Below, one piece after another: positions 20,657-28,596 of a stretch of 64,000 bases of DNA (the first letter of the stretch is position 1; each line of letters begins with the position of its first letter). This DNA is from CAYOWQ01 sp964407695 (GTDB lineage Bacteria; Planctomycetota; Phycisphaerae; Phycisphaerales; SM1A02). Both the position numbers and the translations under genes were made by a program. The stretch lies in assembly GCA_964407695.1 (NCBI GenBank), contig CAYOWQ010000012.1, positions 62,001 through 126,000 on the forward strand, in the 5' to 3' direction. The notes beneath the pieces are model-generated. The model was not told the origin of the DNA, made no database searches, and saw only the letters and a list, made by a program, of their open reading frames with translations.

Positions 20657-21334
20657 TTGAAGATTCTGATCATTGAAGACAACCCTCGAATGGCCGCCTC
20701 GCTCGCCAAAGGTCTGCGCGAGCACGGGTATGCCGTGGATGTCTGCCATACCGGATTTGAAGGCGAAGAGGCCGCGGCCGGGTCGGCGTATGACGCGATC
20801 GTTCTCGACCTGATGCTTCCGGATCGTGATGGTGTGGAGGTCTGTCGCAACCTGAGACGACGCTGCGTCAATACGCCGGTCGTGATGCTCACGGCACTTT
20901 CGTCGACTGAAGACAAGGTTGCCGGGCTTGACGCCGGTGCTGACGACTACATTGCGAAGCCGTTTGAGGTTGAGGAACTGCTGGCCCGGCTTCGAGCGCT
21001 CCTGCGGCGGGGAGAGGCGACTGAAGGCCGATTCCTGAAGTGCGACGACCTGGAGCTTGATCTGTACACTCGAGTCGCCAAGCGGAACGAGAGCCCTGTG
21101 GAACTCTCCAACAAGGAGTTTGCCCTGCTTGAGTACCTGATGCGGAACCCGAATCGCGTGCTCTCTCGCGCCCAGATCGGCGAAAAGGTCTGGGACATGA
21201 ATTTCGAACCCGTCAGCAACGTGATCGACGTGTACATTTCGAGCCTGCGAAAGAAGCTGGATCGCGAAGTGCATCGACCGCTCATTCACACCATCAAGAA
21301 CGCCGGCTATCGATTCGGCGTGCTTGATTCATAA
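20657..21334 (+). CDS. OmpR/PhoB-family response regulator
   Basis: The receiver domain begins MKILIIEDNP. Acidic residues E7 and D8, the phospho-acceptor D51 (VLDLMLPDRDG), and the conserved T and K101 (IAKPFEV) are present. The C-terminal winged-helix domain contains LSNKEFALLEYLM, VLSRAQI..KVWD and VDVYISSLRKKL-type blocks followed by the G-Y-R-F end. I place the start at the TTG 20657, with GGAG 7 nt upstream. A frame extending to 20612 adds 15 non-conserved residues. The cognate kinase follows after 24 nt. Divergent small lipoprotein and DUF1328 genes suggest envelope-stress control, which is an inference. Confidence 0.92.
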   Translation: MKILIIEDNPRMAASLAKGLREHGYAVDVCHTGFEGEEAAAGSAYDAIVLDLMLPDRDGVEVCRNLRRRCVNTPVVMLTALSSTEDKVAGLDAGADDYIAKPFEVEELLARLRALLRRGEATEGRFLKCDDLELDLYTRVAKRNESPVELSNKEFALLEYLMRNPNRVLSRAQIGEKVWDMNFEPVSNVIDVYISSLRKKLDREVHRPLIHTIKNAGYRFGVLDS

Positions 21335-21358
21335 GGTTCGGTCGGCCGGAGCAACCGC

Positions 21359-22891
21359 GTGCACCAGGAGTTTCGACGAACCGGCAGCTCCATTCGAAGA
21401 GTGTCGCTGCGCGTCCGGATCATGCTGTGGGTGGTCGGCATTCTGGCGGCCATCCAGATCACCCTGGGGGTCGTGTACATGCTGTATCAGCGATCGGAGC
21501 TGCGGCAGTTCTTCAATGATCGATTGGAGATGCGGGCCGCGGGCGTGGCGAAAGCGATCAAGCCGGCATTATCGGAACTGGATGATGAACGACTGATCGA
21601 GGTGTCGCGAGAGGAATTGGGCCGGGCTTTTCTCGACAACTTCACCGTGGAGGTGGTGCGAGATGACGGAACTCTGATTGCCAGTACCGTGCGACCCGAT
21701 CGCGGCCTGAGACAGCATTTTCTCTGGGGTCCGGGGCGGGGCCCAGACTCTGACGCCGTGCAGTATGTATCCAGCGCTGCTGAGGACCCGGAACTGCAGA
21801 TGCAGATGATCCGCAGGCCCCTCGGCTTCGTGAACGACGAGGGATACAGCGCGATTCTCGCCATCGACGTCGCGTATCGACGCTCCCTCAGCACCATGAT
21901 GTCGCGAATGCTGGCGGTCGCGATCCCCCTGGGGCTCATTACAGCCGTCGTCTGCGGTTGGATTGTGGGTGGTGTGGCGGTTGCGCCCCTGGAAAGCCTG
22001 CGGGAGGTGGCTCGAAAACTGACGCCGGAATCCATTCGTGAGCGGATCGAGTCGAAGGATTCGGTGCCTGAGATTCGTCAGCTTCGCGAAGAGCTGGATC
22101 TTGCCCGGTCGCGCATCGAGCGTGCATTCGCCGCCCAGGCGAGGTTCATGTCCAACGTTTCTCACGAACTGAAAACGCCGATTGCCGTGCTGATGACGGA
22201 ATCTCAGACGCTGTCGAAGGAGCAGTTGCCGGAAGAGGCGCAGGTGTTCCTGAGACTGGTGCAGGAAGAAATGCGGCGGCTGGGCCGAATGATTGACAGC
22301 TTCCTGACGCTGACCCGTGTGCAGGACGGCAAATCGACCACGGTGTCACGACGGGTGTATGTGAGCGACCTGATCGTTGATTCCGTCGGACACTGTGACT
22401 CCATGGCTCAACAGCACGGAGTTCGTCTCGAATTGCGTCTACCCGACGAGGAGTCCGGAATCTCACTATCGCTTCGGGGCGATCCGGATCTGCTGCGAAC
22501 CATGCTGGACAATCTCATCCACAACGCGGTTCGATTCACTCCCGAAGGACGCGCGGTCTGCGTGGCAGCCGACAGCGTGGGCCGCGGCGTCAACATCCGA
22601 GTCCGTGATTTCGGCCCGGGAATTCCCGCCGGGATGATCGATCGGGTCTTTGACCGTTTCGCCCAAGCGGAAAGTGAACGCCGCCAGGGCAGGGGACACG
22701 GCCTCGGGCTTGAGATTGCCCAAGGTATCGCAGAGCTTCACAGCGGAAAAATCGCGGTGCGGAATTGCGATGTCGGATGCGAATTCTCGATCTGGCTGCC
22801 GCTGGAGGAATCGGCGGCGGAGCGATTGCCGGATGAGCCGGTCGCGCATGCGGGTGAAATGAATTTCATCACCCGTTCACCCCAGGCTTAA
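21359..22891 (+). CDS. Sensor histidine kinase, HAMP-type
   Basis: Two membrane helices (about residues 22-44 and 180-205) bracket a periplasmic sensor of about 135 residues. A HAMP linker follows, then the dimerisation domain with H269 in SNVSHELKTP. The ATPase domain has an N-box (DNLIHNAVRFTP), G1 (VRDFGPGIP) and G2 (GRGHGLGLEIA). GTG at 21359 is the start. The gene is paired with the response regulator 24 nt upstream. The sensed signal is unknown; the sensor region shows no PAS or Cache signature that I can identify by eye. An exact palindrome copy lies inside its last codons. Confidence 0.92.
   Translation: MHQEFRRTGSSIRRVSLRVRIMLWVVGILAAIQITLGVVYMLYQRSELRQFFNDRLEMRAAGVAKAIKPALSELDDERLIEVSREELGRAFLDNFTVEVVRDDGTLIASTVRPDRGLRQHFLWGPGRGPDSDAVQYVSSAAEDPELQMQMIRRPLGFVNDEGYSAILAIDVAYRRSLSTMMSRMLAVAIPLGLITAVVCGWIVGGVAVAPLESLREVARKLTPESIRERIESKDSVPEIRQLREELDLARSRIERAFAAQARFMSNVSHELKTPIAVLMTESQTLSKEQLPEEAQVFLRLVQEEMRRLGRMIDSFLTLTRVQDGKSTTVSRRVYVSDLIVDSVGHCDSMAQQHGVRLELRLPDEESGISLSLRGDPDLLRTMLDNLIHNAVRFTPEGRAVCVAADSVGRGVNIRVRDFGPGIPAGMIDRVFDRFAQAESERRQGRGHGLGLEIAQGIAELHSGKIAVRNCDVGCEFSIWLPLEESAAERLPDEPVAHAGEMNFITRSPQA
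22855..22868. promoter_or_regulatory. 14-bp palindrome near the kinase 3' end (copy 2)
   Basis: This is the same TGAAATGAATTTCA as at 20530. It falls within the last codons of the kinase gene and about 50 nt upstream of the small membrane-protein gene at 22919. It could therefore control that gene. The surrounding GGGTGA...TCACCC also extends the dyad imperfectly. Confidence 0.45.
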
Positions 22892-22918
22892 CCACTTCTG
22901 TAAGGATGCAAACCGCTG

Positions 22919-23179
22919 TTGAAACGCCCATCAGAGGCGCTGCGGTATCTCATGCTCCTCGTCTTCGTCACCCTCATCGCATGCATTCTTCTCGGGTGGG
23001 TCGTATTTTTGCCCGGATTGCCCCTTGGTCAGTGGGGAGACCTGGTTTTTCTCGCAAGCGTGTGCTGCTTTATGATCGCGATCGTGCGACTGACGGGGCT
23101 GAGGATGCAGCGTCACCTGCGCGCGGCCGCTCACGAGGAAGCGAAAGGGCACGTCGACGCAGCCCCGGATGATGAGTGA
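22919..23179 (+). CDS. Small two-helix membrane protein (86 aa)
   Basis: Two hydrophobic helices, at residues 9-32 (YLMLLVFVTLIACILLGWVVF) and 42-60, are followed by a charged Arg/Ala/Glu-rich tail. No family was recognised. The start is TTG at 22919, preceded by AAGGATG at a somewhat long spacing. It follows the histidine kinase by 27 nt and may be the last gene of that operon or may be transcribed from a site near the palindrome at 22855. Its stop codon abuts the atpG stop codon with no intervening base. Confidence 0.55.
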   Translation: MKRPSEALRYLMLLVFVTLIACILLGWVVFLPGLPLGQWGDLVFLASVCCFMIAIVRLTGLRMQRHLRAAAHEEAKGHVDAAPDDE

Positions 23180-24055
23180 TTACTCGAGCGCTGCCGCACC
23201 CGAAACAATCTCGGTGAGCTCGGTTGTGATCTTGGCCTGACGGGCACGATTGTATTGCCGGTTCAGGTCCTTGCCGAGGCCCTTGGCGTTGTCGGTGGCG
23301 GCCTTCATCGCAATCATGCGCATGATGTGCTCGCTGACGGCGGCATCGCAGAACGCCTGGTAGAGTGACACCTTCACCGTCTGCGGGAGGAGTGTGTCGA
23401 GCAGGGCGCTGCTGGACGGGCTGAATTCATAGAGCGCGCTGGAGGCCTTCGCGGCCTCGCCCGCCGGTTCAAGCGGCTTCAGCGGAAGAAGCTGCATGAC
23501 CTCGGGGCGCTGGCGGCTCTTGGAGATGAACTTCATATATGCCACGTAGATCGAGTCGTACTTCCCTGAGGAGTACTCGTCGATATAGCGCTGGGCAAGC
23601 TTCTCGACAGCGTCGTAGGACGGCTTGTCGCCGAAGCTGTGCTTCTCGGCGACGGGAACGCGAGCGAACTTGAAGTACCCAACGGCCTTCTTGCCAGCCG
23701 TTTCGACGATGGGGTCGATGCCGCCATTGCGAAGGCCGCGAACGTACTGGTTGGCCGCACGAAGGACGTTGCCGTTGTAGGCCCCACACAGTCCGCGATC
23801 AGAGGAGATGACGAGAATCAGTTCCTTCTTGACCGGGTTGGCATGACCGAGGATGAGCGGATGATCGATATCCCCCACTGCGGCAGAGACCTCGGAAACC
23901 AGCTGGCGAATCTTGTCGGTATATGGTCGGGAGGCCTTGGCCCGCTGCATGGCCGCGGTGAACTTGGCCGTGGCGATCATCTGCATCGTTTTGGTGATAC
24001 GAGCGATGGTTCGAACGGCGAACATTCGTTTGCGGATTTCGCGGATGCGTGCCAT
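23180..24055 (-). CDS. atpG: ATP synthase gamma subunit
   Basis: This is the central rotor stalk of F1. The N-terminus IREIRKRMFAVRTIARITKTMQMIATAKF and the SDRGLCGAYN block are characteristic. The C-terminal helix (MIAMKAATDNAKGLGKDLNRQYNRARQAKITTELTEI, positions about 250-287) completes the coiled coil. The length of 291 residues is typical. No other ATP synthase gene is adjacent: the upstream neighbour is on the opposite strand, so this copy is outside an atpHAGDC-type operon. The inverted repeat at 24131 may lie in its promoter region. Confidence 0.94.
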   Translation of the reverse strand: MARIREIRKRMFAVRTIARITKTMQMIATAKFTAAMQRAKASRPYTDKIRQLVSEVSAAVGDIDHPLILGHANPVKKELILVISSDRGLCGAYNGNVLRAANQYVRGLRNGGIDPIVETAGKKAVGYFKFARVPVAEKHSFGDKPSYDAVEKLAQRYIDEYSSGKYDSIYVAYMKFISKSRQRPEVMQLLPLKPLEPAGEAAKASSALYEFSPSSSALLDTLLPQTVKVSLYQAFCDAAVSEHIMRMIAMKAATDNAKGLGKDLNRQYNRARQAKITTELTEIVSGAAALE

Positions 24056-24130
24056 GGGGGTGGGAGTGTAGAGGTTTGGCCGGGGAGGAGCAAGGCGACG
24101 GGCTGCGGGTGGAAGATTGAACGAAGTCTT

Positions 24131-24152
24131 AACCTGTTTGGTACCACAGGTT
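24131..24152. promoter_or_regulatory. Inverted repeat between divergent atpG and GRDP-like genes
   Basis: The perfect 7-bp arms AACCTGT and ACAGGTT are separated by 8 nt. The repeat lies in the 164-nt divergent intergenic region, 76 nt before the atpG start and 68 nt before the other. It is a possible operator; no regulator is identified. Confidence 0.4.
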
Positions 24153-24219
24153 GTGGCTGGCTAGATGTCCCAATTCGCTCTCGGCCGGTTCCGGGTTACT
24201 CTTTTGGTGGAGGTACCAG

Positions 24220-25095
24220 ATGCATCAGACCTACCTGATGTCGGGCGCGTCCAAGGAGCTATGGGGACGCCTGCAGGCGTATCAAAGAATTGAGCTTCAA
24301 GACGAGGGGGCGTATGCCAAGCGACTGGCGCGGGAGCAGGGCTGGACGCAGGCGTTTACATCGCGGGTGATCCAGGAGTATGTGCGATTCCTGTATCTGG
24401 CGAAGTGCGCGGGGCATGCCGTGACGCCTTCAAAAGTGATTGACGAGGCGTGGCATCTGCATCTGATTTTCACCCGATCGTATTGGAGCCGACTTTGCTG
24501 CGAGGTTCTTGAGGTTCCATTGCATCACGATCCGGGGACCGGGTCAGCGAACGATGATGCGACGTTTGCCGAGCAGTACGAGAAGACGCTTGATTCCTAT
24601 CGACGCATCTTCGGGGAGCCGCCACGCGATATCTGGGACGCGGGGTCAGTTGAACCGAGCAGTCAGATCCGATGGGGAACGACGGTCGCTGCCGGGGTTT
24701 TGATGGGACTGTTTATCGCCGCGGCGGCGGGGTGCGCCTCGTTGCTCGCAACGCAGCCGTCGGCGATCGAAGTCATCATCGTCGTTGGAGTTCTTGTGTT
24801 CGCCGTACTCGTCTCGCTGGGCTTCATCGTGTCGCGGGTGACCGGCAAGGCGAATCGACAAGACACCCATGATGGCGGGCTCTTCTTCGGATGGTTTGCC
24901 TGCGGCGGCGATGCCGGAACAGGTGGTCACAGTCATCATGGCGGACACGGGCATGACGGCGGGCATTCGCACGGCGGGTGCAGCCATGGCGGGACCGGCT
25001 GCGGGCACGGGTCGGGGTGCGGGGGATCCGGCTGCGGGGGTTCCGGGTGTGGGGGGTCCGGGTGTGGAGGCGGCGGGTGCGGGGGCGGCAGCTGA
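24220..25095 (+). CDS. GRDP-like protein with membrane helices and His/Gly/Cys-rich tail
   Basis: The N-terminal 170 residues match the glycine-rich-domain-protein-like (GRDP, DUF1399) fold. Its hallmark here is VIDEAWHLHLIFTRSYW (D75, E76, W78, H79, H81), a motif that looks metal-ligating. Two membrane helices follow, near residues 155-185 and 190-215. The last 70 residues are low complexity: first His/Gly (GGHSHHGGHGHDGGH), then Gly/Cys (GSGCGGSGCGG). The ATG at 24220 has GGTGGAGG upstream; an in-frame extension to 24151 lacks conservation. The tail could bind metals or be crosslinked; the function is unknown. Confidence 0.78.
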   Translation: MHQTYLMSGASKELWGRLQAYQRIELQDEGAYAKRLAREQGWTQAFTSRVIQEYVRFLYLAKCAGHAVTPSKVIDEAWHLHLIFTRSYWSRLCCEVLEVPLHHDPGTGSANDDATFAEQYEKTLDSYRRIFGEPPRDIWDAGSVEPSSQIRWGTTVAAGVLMGLFIAAAAGCASLLATQPSAIEVIIVVGVLVFAVLVSLGFIVSRVTGKANRQDTHDGGLFFGWFACGGDAGTGGHSHHGGHGHDGGHSHGGCSHGGTGCGHGSGCGGSGCGGSGCGGSGCGGGGCGGGS

Positions 25096-25128
25096 CTGGA
25101 GCCGGCCTGAATCGACCCCGAGGGGAGA

Positions 25129-26226
25129 TCAGCGCACGGTCAGTGTGGGTTGATCGAGTCGGCCCTGGACCTGGAGGAGTTCGACGCGGGCGGCGACGTT
25201 GCGGCAGAGATTGTCGAGGGCGGCGGCCATGTCGGGCGCTGACCAATTCTCGAGTGGGGTGCCGAGATCGCCGTTGGTGCGGAGGGCGGTGGTGATGGGG
25301 ATTTCGCCGAGGAAGGGCATCCCCATGGTTTCGGCCATGATCTGGGCGCCGCCGCGGCCGAAGAGGTCGTAGAGCTTGCCGTCGTCGCCGACGAAATAGG
25401 ACATGTTTTCGACGACGCCGACGATCTCGACGCCGAGTTGTTCGAACATGCGGATGGCTCGGCGGGCATCGTCCTGGGCAACTTTCTGGGGGGTGCAGAC
25501 GACGACGGCACCGGTGAGCGGAAGGAGCTGGGCGAGAGTGAGCGGGACATCACCGGTTCCGGGCGGAAGATCAACGATGAGGAAATCGAGATCGCCCCAT
25601 TCGGTCTGTGTGGCGAGTTGCTTGAAGGCGCTGTGGGCCATGGGACCGCGCCAGACGAGGGCTTTGTCGGGATCGGTGAGCTTGCCGATGGTCATGGCGC
25701 GGATGCCGTGAACCTCGAATGGAAGCAGCGTATTGCCGCGGGCGCGGGTCGGAATGTCATCGAGGCCGAGCATCGTGGGAGCGGAAGGGCCGTAGATATC
25801 GCCATCGAGAAGACCGACGCGATGACCGAGTCGGGCGAGTCCACAGGCAAGGAGGACGGAGACGGTGCTCTTTCCGACGCCGCCCTTGCCGGCGCCGACC
25901 GCGATCACGTGGCGCACCGTGGGAATGGGGCTGCCATCGTCGCGAGTGACCTGATTGGTCTTGCGCAGGTCGAGGACGAATTCGACGGTGACGGAGGCAA
26001 CGGTTTCGCCGACCTTCTGGGCCTGAGCGCGGACGGCGTGGTCGATTTCGGTCCGGACCTTTTCGCGGGCGGCCGGGTCGGAGGTGTCGAGTTCAATGAC
26101 GAGGTGAACGTCGTCGCCCTGGATGCGGAGATCGCGCACAAGGTTGAGCGAGACGATATCGCGACGAGTTTCGGGGTCACGAACGGTGGTAAGAGCGTCG
26201 TGAATGTGGCGGGAGGTCATGGCCAT
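25129..26226 (-). CDS. Mrp/ApbC/NBP35-family Fe-S cluster carrier ATPase
   Basis: An N-terminal MIP18/DUF59 domain (residues 1-90: DPETRRDIVSLNLV) precedes a deviant Walker A, GKGGVGKS (113-120). The switch motifs DGDIYGPSAP and VDLPPGTGD follow, together with ENMSYF (273-278). Members bind and transfer [4Fe-4S] clusters to apo-proteins in the cytosol. The CxxC pair usually placed right after ENMSYF is replaced by VGDDGKLYDLF, so the canonical bridging-cluster ligands are missing. The start is ATG at 26226; a second ATG two codons on is equally possible. It is divergent from the epimerase gene. Confidence 0.92.
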   Translation of the reverse strand: MAMTSRHIHDALTTVRDPETRRDIVSLNLVRDLRIQGDDVHLVIELDTSDPAAREKVRTEIDHAVRAQAQKVGETVASVTVEFVLDLRKTNQVTRDDGSPIPTVRHVIAVGAGKGGVGKSTVSVLLACGLARLGHRVGLLDGDIYGPSAPTMLGLDDIPTRARGNTLLPFEVHGIRAMTIGKLTDPDKALVWRGPMAHSAFKQLATQTEWGDLDFLIVDLPPGTGDVPLTLAQLLPLTGAVVVCTPQKVAQDDARRAIRMFEQLGVEIVGVVENMSYFVGDDGKLYDLFGRGGAQIMAETMGMPFLGEIPITTALRTNGDLGTPLENWSAPDMAAALDNLCRNVAARVELLQVQGRLDQPTLTVR

Positions 26227-26389
26227 GGACCCGGATGATAGGGCGAGAGAATTGCGCGGTCGGATTCCTCACCGGCCGGGCTCGGGGCGTGTTTGGGGCG
26301 CCTTGTGGGCCCCGGTTAGCCGATCACAAGACGGGAGGAAGTCCCCCACCGCCTTGGCGGAAAGAAGCCGGATACTGTTGTGACCTTCC

Positions 26390-27505
26390 ATGCGAGCCGT
26401 GAAGCGACAAGTGGCCGTGGTGACGGGCAATCGAGCCGAATATGGCCTGCTGCGCCCGGTCATCCGGGCGATTGACGCGCACGAGGACCTAGAACTGAAG
26501 CTGCTGGTGACGGGGACACATCTTCTGGGGCCGGAGCGTTCGCTCGATCAGGTGATGGCGGAATTCGCCGTGCATGCGGTGATTCCGATGCAGCTGCCGG
26601 GGCAAACAGGGCAACTGGCGGACGGAACAGCGCTGGGACGAGGCGTGAGCGGGTTCGCGGCACAGTTTGTGGCTGAGCCGCCGGACGTGGTGCTGGTGCT
26701 GGGGGATCGACTGGAGGCGTTTGCGGCGGCGGCGGCGGCTTCGATTGCGGGCATTCGGGTCGCCCATTTGCACGGCGGCGACCGGGCACCGGGAGTCTCG
26801 GACGAGGCGATTCGGCACGCGATCTCAAAGCTGGCACATATTCACCTGCCGGCAACGGCGCGATCGGCGGAGCGATTGATCGCGATGGGCGAGGAGCCGC
26901 TGCGGGTTCACCTGGTGGGGTCACCGGCGATCGACTGCCTTCGAGAGATGCCGGCTGTCGATGATGCGACGTTTGAGTCGCTGGGGCGGCCGGATTTTGT
27001 ATTTCTGTTGCATGGGCAGAACCGGGATGACGAGGAGGAACGGCTGGATGCGCTGATGCTGCTGGCGATCTGCTCGCGGTATGGCCGCGTGTTGGCGCTG
27101 CATCCGAATTTCGACCACGGCCGCGAGGGGATCCTGAGGGCGATTGCGGAGTCGAAGGTGATGACTCGCAGTCATCTTCCGCGGGGTACGTTTGTGGGGC
27201 TGCTGCGTCGGGCGAAGGCGCTGGTGGGCAACAGCAGCACGGGGCTGATCGAGTGTGCAGCGCTGGGCACACGATGTGTGAACGTGGGGCCGAGACAGGC
27301 TGGGCGAGAGAAGGCGCCGAATGTTCTGGATGTGCCGGACTGGGACCCGCGGCGGCTGGACACGGCCATCGCCCGGGCGATGGCGAGCCCGGCGGAGAAG
27401 TTCAAGCATCCGTATGGGGATGGCCGTTCAGGTCCGAGAACCGCTGAGGTGCTTTCGCGATTTGACGCGAATGTGCACTCGTTGACCAAGAAAAACAGCT
27501 ATTGA
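26390..27505 (+). CDS. Hydrolysing UDP-N-acetylglucosamine 2-epimerase, NeuC-type
   Basis: The sequence opens with VAVVTGNRAEYGLLRPVI and contains LHGGDRAPGVSDEAIRHAISKLAHIHLP. It also has HPNFD and GNSSTGLIECAALGTRCVNVGPRQ.GRE, all typical of the GT-B-fold epimerases that release ManNAc (or a related amino sugar) from UDP-HexNAc. The 371 residues are full length. No sialic-acid or legionaminic-acid synthase (NeuB-type) gene lies nearby, so the pathway it feeds cannot be read from context. A possible role is supply for surface glycans or flagellin glycosylation. Confidence 0.88.
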   Translation: MRAVKRQVAVVTGNRAEYGLLRPVIRAIDAHEDLELKLLVTGTHLLGPERSLDQVMAEFAVHAVIPMQLPGQTGQLADGTALGRGVSGFAAQFVAEPPDVVLVLGDRLEAFAAAAAASIAGIRVAHLHGGDRAPGVSDEAIRHAISKLAHIHLPATARSAERLIAMGEEPLRVHLVGSPAIDCLREMPAVDDATFESLGRPDFVFLLHGQNRDDEEERLDALMLLAICSRYGRVLALHPNFDHGREGILRAIAESKVMTRSHLPRGTFVGLLRRAKALVGNSSTGLIECAALGTRCVNVGPRQAGREKAPNVLDVPDWDPRRLDTAIARAMASPAEKFKHPYGDGRSGPRTAEVLSRFDANVHSLTKKNSY

Positions 27506-27636
27506 TGCGCGAGGGACGATGGGCTGCCATCGCACTCAATTCTCCTGAATCATGGGGGGACGGAGAATTCGTGCTCAAGCGGGTACACGGACGTGACGAT
27601 ACAGCCGGAGTCTCTCATTTTCTCCGAGGAGATCCG

Positions 27637-28530
27637 ATGACCGCCGCAACGAGTACGCAGACCCCAGAGGCCATCGCCGACAGTGCGGTGAAGGGCATCA
27701 GCCATATCGCGACGCTTCCCGAGGTGACGATGAAGATCATCGCGCTGGTGGAAGACCCGACGTCGACCGCGCAGGACCTTCACAACATCATTGCGAACGA
27801 CCCCGCGCTCTGCAGCCGGATTCTGAAGGTCGTGAACAGTGCGTTCTATGGCCTGCCGCGACAGATCGGATCAATCAATCGCGCGGTCGTGCTGCTTGGG
27901 TTGAACGCGGTGAAGAACATCGCGATCGCCGCAAGCCTTGCGAAGCTGTTCAAGGGCGGCGAGGTTTCGGCGAAGTTCAATGCCAAGGAACTGTGGACGC
28001 ACTCGATTGCCTCGGCAACGTGCTGCAAACTGATCGCCGACGAGTTGAAGCTGGGATTGCCCGATGAGGCCTTCCTTGCGGGCTTGATTCACGACATCGG
28101 CACCATGGTGGCCTTGCAGTCAGACCGGGCGAAGCTGGTGCAGGTCTATGACAAGCTGACGTTTTCGGCCGATGGTGTGCCGCAACAGGAACTTCGGGAG
28201 TTGGAGCGATCGGTGATGGGCGCTGATCACGAGGACCTCGGGCGGGCGCTTTGCGAGATGTGGAAGTTTCCCAAGTCCTTCACCTACGTTGCGGGCCACC
28301 ACCACGACCCGACGGAGCTGCCGGAAAACAGCCGCACTCTGACGTGGGTGGTGTATGTGGCGGATCGAATCACGGCGGACCTGAAGCTCGGATACCGCAG
28401 CGACATTCGCGACACGACCATCAGTGGCGCTGCCCGGGATGCGCTGGGCCTGTCGCTTGAGTCGATCGAAGGCATCCGAAAGGTGCTGCCGGACGCAATC
28501 AAGGACGTGGAAGCAAACTTCGTCGCCTAA
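27637..28530 (+). CDS. HDOD-domain signalling protein
   Basis: A single HDOD domain covers most of the 297 residues: LPEVTMKIIALVEDP, NDPALCSRILKVVNSAFYGLP, GLNAVKNIAIA and AGLIHDIGTMVALQ. The HD-type dyad H-D is present in LIHDIG, but the other metal ligands of true HD phosphohydrolases are not all evident, as usual for this family. Such proteins act as scaffolds in motility, chemotaxis or c-di-GMP pathways. The ATG at 27637 follows CGAGGAG. It lies 131 nt downstream of the epimerase and may be transcribed separately. Confidence 0.88.
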   Translation: MTAATSTQTPEAIADSAVKGISHIATLPEVTMKIIALVEDPTSTAQDLHNIIANDPALCSRILKVVNSAFYGLPRQIGSINRAVVLLGLNAVKNIAIAASLAKLFKGGEVSAKFNAKELWTHSIASATCCKLIADELKLGLPDEAFLAGLIHDIGTMVALQSDRAKLVQVYDKLTFSADGVPQQELRELERSVMGADHEDLGRALCEMWKFPKSFTYVAGHHHDPTELPENSRTLTWVVYVADRITADLKLGYRSDIRDTTISGAARDALGLSLESIEGIRKVLPDAIKDVEANFVA

Positions 28531-28596
28531 GGGTGCTGCTGCACACCAGCGGAGTCCACCGGTGAAGGAACGAGGGTTGTCCGCGGGCTGGGAGCC

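Noticed and set aside
26290..26380. GC-rich hairpins before the epimerase gene, considered as a small RNA or riboswitch
   Set aside because: The stems (such as CCGCC-TT-GGCGG) are short and no known riboswitch or RNA core could be matched.
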